Shown here: positions 7,379 to 13,617 of the stretch, piece by piece
How positions within the stretch are numbered: position 1 is the first letter of the stretch
How the letters are laid out: each line of letters begins with the position of its first letter
Assembly (NCBI RefSeq): GCF_005771675.1
Contig: NZ_VAJM01000005.1
Span: 186,001 to 250,000, forward strand
Source of the DNA: Hymenobacter jeollabukensis
GTDB lineage: Bacteria; Bacteroidota; Bacteroidia; Cytophagales; Hymenobacteraceae
Length of the DNA stretch: 64,000 bases
Direction: 5' to 3'
The notes under the pieces: generated by a model
The model's database searches: none
The model's input: the letters and a program-made list of their open reading frames with translations, nothing else
What the model was told of the DNA's origin: nothing
Translations under genes and position numbers: made by a program

Positions 7379-9775
7379 ATGCCTTCGAAAGACGCTCCGA
7401 ATACCGCCGCCCGCCCGCCCAAGGCCCCGCGCCCGAAACGCTCCTGGCCCAACCGCCTCTCGCGCCTGGCCTGGGCCACGTTTGCGCTGCTGGCCGGGTT
7501 TTTCTTTCTGCTGCCCATTCTCGTCGGCAGCAATTTCCTGTTCTTGTTCGGCAAGTCGCCGAGCCTGGAGGAGTTGGAAAACCCCAAGGTGGAGCAACCC
7601 TCGGAGGTGTATACCGCCGACGGCGTGCAGCTGGGCCGCTACTACCGCGAAAACCGCTACCCCGTGCCGCTCGACAGCATGTCGCCCTGGCTGGTGAAGG
7701 CGCTGGTGGCCACCGAGGACATCCGCTTTCAGGAGCACGCCGGCATCGACCCCGAGGCCCTGGGCGGCTCGGTGGTGGCGGCCCTGCGCGGGCAGAAGCG
7801 CGGCGGCTCCACCATCACCCAGCAGCTGGCCAAAAACCTCTACAAAACCCGCCGCGAGGAGCAGGGCGCCCTGGGCCGGGTGCCGGGCGTGGGCACCGTG
7901 GTGGCCAAGCTCAAGGAGTGGCTGACCGCCGTGGAACTGGAGCGCCGCTACACCAAGGACGAAATCCTGCGCATGTACCTGAACACCGTGGATTACGGCT
8001 CGCAGGCCTACGGCATCAAGGTGGCCGCCAAAACCTTCTTCAGCACCACGCCCGATAGCCTGACGCCCGAGCAAGCCGCCGTGCTGGTGGGCGGGCTGAA
8101 CAACCCCACGGCCTTCAACCCCAAGTTTCACCCCGAAGCCGCCACCCGCCGCCGCAACCTGGTGCTGACGCGCATGGCCCAGGCCGGGGTGCTGCCCGCG
8201 GCCCAGGCGAAGGCCCTGCAGGCCCAGCCCATCGTGCTGCGCTACCAGGTGGAAAAGCACGTCGACGGGCCCGAAAACTACTTCCGCTCGGCCATCAGCC
8301 AGTTCGTGAACCAGTGGTGCGAGCAGAACGGCTACGACATGTACCGCGACGGGCTGCGCATCTACACCACCCTCGACTCGCGTATGCAGGAGCACGCCGA
8401 AGAGGCCGTGCAGAAGCGCATGAAAGCCTTGCAGCGCACCTTCGACAACTTCTGGCGCAACCGCAACTCCCAGCCTTGGGTGGATGAGCAGGGCAAGGAA
8501 ATTCCGAACTTCATCGAAACGCAGATCAAGCGCACCGAGCTCTATAAGCGTCTCGCCGAGAAGTACAAGGGCCACCCCGACCAGCTGGAAGCCGCCTTGC
8601 GCACCAAGCGGCCGATGAAGGTATTCACCTGGAAGGGCGACGGCGACACCACGCTGGTCATGTCCCCGCTCGACTCGCTGGCCTACTATAAACACTTCCT
8701 GCAGGCGGGCATGATGTCGATGGACCCGTATACCGGCCACATCAAGGCCTGGGTGGGCGGGCTGAACTACCGCTTCTTCCAGTACGACCACGTGCGGCAG
8801 GGCAAGCGGCAGGCCGGCTCCACCTTCAAGCCCTTCGTGTACCTGACCGCCCTCGACAAAGGCTACGCGCCCTGTGACCGGATTCGGGACCAGCGCGTGA
8901 CCATCAAATACGTGGAAAACGGCAAGCCCATGGAGTGGCAGCCCGACAACGTGACCCGCGAGTACACCGGCTCGAACATGACCCTGCGCCACGCCATGGC
9001 CCGCTCGGTCAACTCCGTCACGGCTCAGCTGACCGAGCGCGTGGGCTGGGACGAAGTGGCCAAATACGCCCACAAAGTGGGCATCCGCAGCAAGCTGCTG
9101 CCGGTGCCCAGCATCGGCCTGGGCTCGGCCGGCGACGTGAGCGTGTACGAAATGGTCAACGCCTACAGCACCTTCGTCAACGGTGGCTTCCGGCCCGAGC
9201 CGCTCATCGTCACCCGCATCGAGGACCGCAACGGCAACGTCATCAAGCAATTTGATCCGCAGCAGAAACCCGCCATTTCGGCCGAAACGGCCTGGTTGAT
9301 GCTCTATATGCTGCGCGGCGGCATGGAGGAGCCCGGCGGCACCTCGCAGGGCCTGTGGGAGTACGACCTGTGGAAGAACGACAACCAGATCGGCGGCAAA
9401 ACCGGCACCACCTCGAACTACTCCGACGGCTGGTATATGGGCGTGACCAAGGACCTGGTGACGGGCGTGTGGGTCGGCGGCGAGGACCGCAGCATCCACT
9501 TCTTCCGCTCCGAGCAGGGCGAAGGCGGGCGCATGGCCCTGCCCATCTTCGGCTCGTACATGGAAAAGGTGTACAAAGACCCCGAGCTGGGTATCACACC
9601 GGGCCACTTCGCCAAGTACCCCGGCAAAATCAACCGCAAGTACATCTGTTACAGCGAAGACGACCGGCCCCGCCGCAAGAAGATTGAAATCGACTCCATT
9701 GCCACCGACGACCTGCTGGAGCGCATCAACAGCGGCGCGGCGCCCATTCCGGATAGCCTGAAGGTGCCGCAGTAA
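7379..9775 (+). CDS. Class A penicillin-binding protein (transglycosylase/transpeptidase)
   Basis: A 798-residue bifunctional peptidoglycan synthase. A basic cytoplasmic N-terminus is followed by one membrane helix (about residues 27-50). The GT51 glycosyltransferase domain carries Glu113 in EDIRFQEH and the GGSTITQQLAKNLYK block. The transpeptidase domain has the catalytic Ser481-x-x-Lys484 (STFK), Ser543-x-Asn545 (SVN) and Lys674-Thr-Gly. The periplasmic enzyme polymerises and cross-links glycan strands. The family is PBP1a/MrcA-like. A TAnnTTTG promoter precedes it and a strong terminator follows, so it is probably monocistronic. Confidence 0.95.
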   Translation: MPSKDAPNTAARPPKAPRPKRSWPNRLSRLAWATFALLAGFFFLLPILVGSNFLFLFGKSPSLEELENPKVEQPSEVYTADGVQLGRYYRENRYPVPLDSMSPWLVKALVATEDIRFQEHAGIDPEALGGSVVAALRGQKRGGSTITQQLAKNLYKTRREEQGALGRVPGVGTVVAKLKEWLTAVELERRYTKDEILRMYLNTVDYGSQAYGIKVAAKTFFSTTPDSLTPEQAAVLVGGLNNPTAFNPKFHPEAATRRRNLVLTRMAQAGVLPAAQAKALQAQPIVLRYQVEKHVDGPENYFRSAISQFVNQWCEQNGYDMYRDGLRIYTTLDSRMQEHAEEAVQKRMKALQRTFDNFWRNRNSQPWVDEQGKEIPNFIETQIKRTELYKRLAEKYKGHPDQLEAALRTKRPMKVFTWKGDGDTTLVMSPLDSLAYYKHFLQAGMMSMDPYTGHIKAWVGGLNYRFFQYDHVRQGKRQAGSTFKPFVYLTALDKGYAPCDRIRDQRVTIKYVENGKPMEWQPDNVTREYTGSNMTLRHAMARSVNSVTAQLTERVGWDEVAKYAHKVGIRSKLLPVPSIGLGSAGDVSVYEMVNAYSTFVNGGFRPEPLIVTRIEDRNGNVIKQFDPQQKPAISAETAWLMLYMLRGGMEEPGGTSQGLWEYDLWKNDNQIGGKTGTTSNYSDGWYMGVTKDLVTGVWVGGEDRSIHFFRSEQGEGGRMALPIFGSYMEKVYKDPELGITPGHFAKYPGKINRKYICYSEDDRPRRKKIEIDSIATDDLLERINSGAAPIPDSLKVPQ

Positions 9776-9796
9776 GCCCCGAAACGGAATCAACAG

Positions 9797-9822
9797 AAAA
9801 GGCCGCCCGTGGGCGGCCTTTT
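9797..9822. terminator. Bidirectional intrinsic terminator
   Basis: AAAAGGCCGCCC and GGGCGGCCTTTT form a perfect 12-bp stem around GT, with T and A tracts as the outer pairs. It separates the convergent PBP gene (plus) and epimerase gene (minus). Confidence 0.9.
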
Positions 9823-9873
9823 GCATTTCTCATGCCTCAGTTGCAGCGTTGTTGTCCGATGGACTAGACGTAA

Positions 9874-10803
9874 TTACTCTTCTTCTTTCTGATAAAACGA
9901 GGCCAGCGCCCCGCGCAGCTCCGGGTATTCGAACTGAAAGCCCTGCTGCTCGATTTTCTGCGCACTTACCCGCTGCGAGGCCAGCACGATTTCGCTCATT
10001 TCGCCCATCACCAGTTTCAGGCCGAACTCCGGCACCTTGGGCAGCACCAGTGGACGGTGCAGGGCCTCGGCCAGCGTTTCTGTGAATTCGCGGTTGGTCA
10101 CCGGGTTCGGCGACACGGCGTTGTAGGTGCCCTGCCATTCCGGCTCCTCCATCATCTGAATCAGCAGGCGGCAGAGGTCGTCGATGTGAATCCAGGACAT
10201 GTACTGCCGCCCCGAGCCGAGCACCACGCCCGCGCCCAGCCTCACCGGCCGGGCAATGGTGGGCAGGGCGCCGCCCTCGTCGCTGAGGACCACGCCGATG
10301 CGGGCCACCACGGTGCGCACACCCAGCTCCTGCACCTGCTGTGCCGCCCGTTCCCACTGCGTAGCCACTTCGGCCAGGAAGTCGTCGGCGGGGGCGGGCG
10401 GGGCGTCCTCGGTCAGCAGGCGGGCGTCGGCGTCGCCGTATACCCCGATGGCCGAGGCCGAAATAAAGGCCTTCACGTGGTGCTCCTTCTCGCGCAGCTC
10501 GCGGGCCAGCAGGTTGGTGCCGCCCACGCGGCTGGCCATGATGTCCTGCTTCCGCTCGTCGGTCCACTTGCCTTCCGACACGCTCGCCCCGGCCAGGTTC
10601 ACCACGAAGTCGGCGTAGCCGATGGCGGCTTCGTCGATCTGCCCGGTGGTGGGGTCCCAGCGGAACGAGCAGTAGTGCCCGTGGGAAGTCTGCCGGCTGA
10701 GGTGCGCTACCTCGTAGCCCGCGTCGATGAGCATTTCCGACAGCCGCATGCCAATCAGGCCGCGGCCACCCGAAATCAATACTTTGCGCAGGGAAGGTTT
10801 CAT
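9874..10803 (-). CDS. TIGR01777 family epimerase (NAD-dependent, SDR39U1-like)
   Basis: A 309-residue extended SDR. The Rossmann motif GGRGLIG (residues 12-18) binds the dinucleotide. The central part has NLAGASVSEGKW, typical of the YfcH/SDR39U1 group, and the last 50 residues match the DUF1731 tail found at the end of this family (LASQRVSAQKIEQQGF). Physiological substrates are not established. A TAnnTTTG-like element (TACATTTG, read on the minus strand at 10856-10863) lies about 53 nt upstream of the ATG. Confidence 0.9.
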   Translation of the reverse strand: MKPSLRKVLISGGRGLIGMRLSEMLIDAGYEVAHLSRQTSHGHYCSFRWDPTTGQIDEAAIGYADFVVNLAGASVSEGKWTDERKQDIMASRVGGTNLLARELREKEHHVKAFISASAIGVYGDADARLLTEDAPPAPADDFLAEVATQWERAAQQVQELGVRTVVARIGVVLSDEGGALPTIARPVRLGAGVVLGSGRQYMSWIHIDDLCRLLIQMMEEPEWQGTYNAVSPNPVTNREFTETLAEALHRPLVLPKVPEFGLKLVMGEMSEIVLASQRVSAQKIEQQGFQFEYPELRGALASFYQKEEE

Positions 10804-10855
10804 GGAGAGGGTGCTACGTCGTCGGCCCGGGGTGGGAAAAGGCCGAAACGGGCCG

Positions 10856-10863
10856 CAAATGTA
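10856..10863 (-). promoter_or_regulatory. -7 promoter element TACATTTG
   Basis: Read on the minus strand, TACATTTG matches TAnnTTTG upstream of the epimerase gene. It lies just after the folE stop, so the epimerase probably has its own promoter rather than being the third gene of the pterin operon. Confidence 0.45.
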
Positions 10864-10897
10864 CTGCCCAAACGCAAATCGGAAGAGGGTCAGTTCG

Positions 10898-11563
10898 TTA
10901 TTTGCCGATCAGGCGCAGAAACTCCCGCCGCAGGCTCTCGTCCTGCCCGAAACGCCCGCCGTACTCGGCCGTGAGGGTCGAGCTACTCGTGTCGTTCACG
11001 CCGCGGCTCATCACGCACAGGTGGTCAGCCTCGATGAGCACGGCCACGTCGTCGGTCTGCAGGCTCTGCTTCAGCTCCTCGGCAATCTGCCGGGTGAGGC
11101 GCTCCTGCACCTGCGGGCGCCGGGCGTAGTACTGCACCACGCGGTTGAGCTTGCTGAGGCCCACCACGTGCTGCCCCGGCAGGTAGGCCACGTGGGCCTT
11201 GCCGATGATGGGCACGAAATGATGCTCGCAACAGCTGAAGAGCGTGATGTCGCGCTCCACCAGCATCTGGTTGTACTCGTAGCGGTTGTCGAAGAGGCGC
11301 ACCTCGGGGCGCTGCGCCGGGTCGAGGCCGCGAAACCACTCGTGCACGAACATCTTGGCCACGCGCCGGGGCGTACCGGCCAGGCTGTCGTCGGTCAGGT
11401 CGAGGCCGAGCAGGTCCATGATGTGGCGGAAATGCTCGCTGATGCCGGCAATTTTCTCCTCTTCGCTCAAGGCAAAAGCGTCGGGGCGAAGCGGCGTGCG
11501 CAGGGAAAGGGCTAGGTGAGCGTCGGTCTGTGGGGCCGCGCCGGGGTCGGGCTGGTTAGCCAT
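10898..11563 (-). CDS. folE: GTP cyclohydrolase I
   Basis: A 221-residue protein that should convert GTP to 7,8-dihydroneopterin triphosphate. The zinc ligands Cys112 and His115 (in CCEHHF) and Cys183 (HLCVMSRGV) are all present, with the conserved STLTAEYGG-type end. The N-terminal 30 residues are unrelated and low in conservation, as usual. The gene overlaps the PTPS gene upstream by 8 nt, so the two are translationally coupled and act in sequence: PTPS uses the FolE product. Confidence 0.96.
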   Translation of the reverse strand: MANQPDPGAAPQTDAHLALSLRTPLRPDAFALSEEEKIAGISEHFRHIMDLLGLDLTDDSLAGTPRRVAKMFVHEWFRGLDPAQRPEVRLFDNRYEYNQMLVERDITLFSCCEHHFVPIIGKAHVAYLPGQHVVGLSKLNRVVQYYARRPQVQERLTRQIAEELKQSLQTDDVAVLIEADHLCVMSRGVNDTSSSTLTAEYGGRFGQDESLRREFLRLIGK

Positions 11564-11972
11564 GGTATTCTACAAAATTGCGGTCCGTTTCGTGGAGCGT
11601 GACCGATAGGGCCAGGTGCTCCGCCAGGTGCGGCCGCAGGCGACGCCAGCAGACGGCGGCAATGTGCTCGGCCGTGGGGTTTAGCTGGCGGAAATCCTCG
11701 GTGTCCAGATTCAGGTTCCGGTGGTCAAAGGTATCCAGAATCTCGCGCTTGATGAGGCGGCTCAAGTGCTTCAGGTCGTATACGTAGCCGGTTGCGGGGT
11801 CGGGCTCCCCGGTCAGGCGCACCGTCAGCACGTAGTTGTGGCCGTGGTAGTTGGGGTTGCTGCAGGGCCCGAAAACGGCCGCATTCTGCTCGTCCGACCA
11901 CGCCGGATTGTACAGGCGGTGCGCGGCGTTGAAGTACTCGGTCCGGCCGATGGTTACTTTCATGGGCCCCAT
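11556..11972 (-). CDS. 6-pyruvoyl-tetrahydropterin synthase family protein
   Basis: A 138-residue PTPS/QueD-fold protein acting on dihydroneopterin triphosphate. Zinc-binding histidines occur in AAHR and the HGH at residues 43-45, and the nucleophile is Cys37 (numbering from the ATG at 11972; an ATG three codons in is equally possible). The spacing is Cys-x5-His-Gly-His, the form seen in biopterin-making PTPS, rather than the Cys-x3-HGH of QueD. A late Glu (LHET) completes the site. It is first in a two-gene operon with folE. Confidence 0.85.
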   Translation of the reverse strand: MGPMKVTIGRTEYFNAAHRLYNPAWSDEQNAAVFGPCSNPNYHGHNYVLTVRLTGEPDPATGYVYDLKHLSRLIKREILDTFDHRNLNLDTEDFRQLNPTAEHIAAVCWRRLRPHLAEHLALSVTLHETDRNFVEYHG

Positions 11973-12229
11973 AACCGGCGGAAGATAAACTTTGTTTCGA
12001 GTTTTGCAACCTCTTCAATTACAGTACTTTGGGAAGGATGGATTTTTTAGATATTGTATTTAATAAATATGTGCAATGATTTATCTAACAAAAGTGCTGT
12101 ATTCCAAAAAAAATCACGGCCGGCCGGGTGGTGCTTTGTTAGCAGGTGGTTAAATTTGGTGAGTTGTTAACCAAGCCTACCACCGGTTGACCTCTTTCCC
12201 AACGTTTCTTCCAACTCATTTCACTTCTT
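11973..12229. other. AT-rich intergenic region between divergent genes
   Basis: This stretch separates the PTPS gene (minus) from the secreted protein gene (plus). It is clearly richer in A/T than its surroundings between about 11990 and 12120, as expected of divergent promoters. No TAnnTTTG element with good spacing, riboswitch or hairpin was convincing. Confidence 0.4.
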
Positions 12230-12934
12230 ATGAAATCAGGCGTACTCCTTTCTCTGTTGCTGTTCGTCCTGACGACTGCCGGGTTTGCGCAACGTTCGCC
12301 CGTTGACGAAACGGAAATGGCCGTTAAAGGCATTCCGCGCAAAGGTCAGCGCGTCACCATCCAGCTCGACAGCAAGCGCGTCGAAGACTCGTGGGTGAAA
12401 ATGATCAACGAGAAAATCGGCAAAGTGAAGGCCGACAAAGGCGTGTACTCCATGGACGGCGTCGTGGTGGAGTCCATTTCCAAGACCCCGATCCGCATCA
12501 TCTCGAAAGTTGATGCCGTGCCGACCGGTACCACCGTGTGGTGGTCGATTGACCTGGGCAACGCTTACCTGAGCAAAGACGCCACGCCCCAGCAGTGGAA
12601 GTCGGCCGAAGCCTACCTGAAGGACTTCGCCCGCGGCCTGTACCGCGAAGACATTGCTCTGCAGGTGCAGGAAGCCGAAAAGGCCCTGATCAACTCGCAG
12701 AACAACCACATGGCCGTTATTGCCAAGCAGGACGCCATCAAGAAGGACATCGAGAAGAACAAGACCAAGAAAGTTGAAATTCAGCAGCAGCTGGCCGAAA
12801 ACGCCGCTGACCTCGTGAAGCTCAACAACATGGTGGACGCCAACCTGAAAGAGCAGGAGGCCGCCCGCGCCGACATTGTGAACATGCGCGTGCAGCTGGA
12901 GTCGGTAAAAGACCGCATGAACAAAATCGAGTAG
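12230..12934 (+). CDS. Secreted protein with C-terminal coiled coil, unknown function
   Basis: A 234-residue protein with a clear signal peptide (residues 1-20, ending GFAQ) and thus periplasmic or exported. Residues 25-135 form a mixed domain with strand-like segments and a tryptophan pair (VWWSIDLGNAYL). From about residue 140 to the end the sequence is a long charged helix with heptad character (EKNKTKKVEIQQQLAE), predicted to be a coiled coil. No enzyme motif is seen. Relatives in Cytophagales are annotated only as hypothetical as far as I recall. A strong terminator follows. Confidence 0.75.
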   Translation: MKSGVLLSLLLFVLTTAGFAQRSPVDETEMAVKGIPRKGQRVTIQLDSKRVEDSWVKMINEKIGKVKADKGVYSMDGVVVESISKTPIRIISKVDAVPTGTTVWWSIDLGNAYLSKDATPQQWKSAEAYLKDFARGLYREDIALQVQEAEKALINSQNNHMAVIAKQDAIKKDIEKNKTKKVEIQQQLAENAADLVKLNNMVDANLKEQEAARADIVNMRVQLESVKDRMNKIE

Positions 12935-12955
12935 TCGACCCCGACGCTCGTACTA

Positions 12956-12989
12956 AAAACGGCCCCGCCAGCAATGGCGGGGCCGTTTT
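12956..12989. terminator. Bidirectional intrinsic terminator
   Basis: A perfect 15-bp stem (12956-12970 with 12975-12989), loop GCAA, flanked by AAAA and TTTT. It separates the convergent secreted-protein gene and the lipoprotein gene. Confidence 0.9.
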
Positions 12990-13010
12990 GCGTTTGGTGT
13001 AGTTTGCCAG

Positions 13011-13595
13011 CTAGTCGGATTTCTGCTGCACCTGCCGGATCTGCTGCTCGGCGGCCCGCTCGTCGCGCCAGCCCACGACGCGCACCTCGCCGTGCTCGGC
13101 CGAGCGCAGCAGCCACAGGCGCAGTACTTCCTGGGCGGCCGGGTACTGCTGCCGCAGCTCGCGCCAGCTGGTGACGGGCAGAATGCGCTGGCTGGGCCGG
13201 GCGGGCACCGCCAGCACTACCGGCTCCAGCTCACCGGCGCGGTCGAGGGTGACGAGGCCGACGGGCAGCACCTCCAGCACCGTGCCGGCGGGCAGGCTTT
13301 CGGCTAATACCAGGGCCGGCAGCGGCTGCCCGGCCGGGTGCCGGGGCGAGGCCGGCAGCTTGGTAGAAGGCACGAAGCCGGCGTTGGCGGGGTAGGGCAG
13401 GAAGCTGATCAGCCGGTCGACGCCGGCGCGCTGCTCCGGTTTGAAGTCGTTGGTAGCCGCGTCGTAGTGGAGCACGCGGTTGGTGCCGGCGGGCGTTTCC
13501 ACCACCACTTGCAGCAGGTGCCGCTCGTCGGAGTAGGTGGGCAGCTCGTTAAAACGCGACTGGCAGCCGACCACGAGGCCGGCTGCCAGCAACAA
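13011..13595 (-). CDS. Inorganic-pyrophosphatase-fold lipoprotein, catalytic residues lost
   Basis: About 194 residues. The body follows the family I inorganic pyrophosphatase pattern: VVVETPAGTN, then FLPYPANAGFVPST, AESLPAGTVLEVLPVG and LAVPA, ending with a VGWRDE helix. A lipobox-like LVVGC follows a hydrophobic stretch, so it is probably lipid-anchored. The metal-binding triad DxDxxD is replaced by AGQPLP (residues 88-93), and the second late Asp and the Lys after it are also lost. Catalysis is therefore unlikely. There is no ATG; the TTG at 13595 is the best start and an upstream ATT is possible. It lies 22 nt after the peptidase gene on the same strand. Confidence 0.7.
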   Translation of the reverse strand: MLLAAGLVVGCQSRFNELPTYSDERHLLQVVVETPAGTNRVLHYDAATNDFKPEQRAGVDRLISFLPYPANAGFVPSTKLPASPRHPAGQPLPALVLAESLPAGTVLEVLPVGLVTLDRAGELEPVVLAVPARPSQRILPVTSWRELRQQYPAAQEVLRLWLLRSAEHGEVRVVGWRDERAAEQQIRQVQQKSD

Positions 13596-13617
13596 AATGC
13601 TTCCTATAAGACCGTGC

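Noticed and set aside
7202-9826. Antisense frame of 874 codons over the penicillin-binding protein
   Set aside because: The opposite strand carries all PBP catalytic motifs. The antisense product is low-complexity Gly/Val/His-rich and is a GC shadow.
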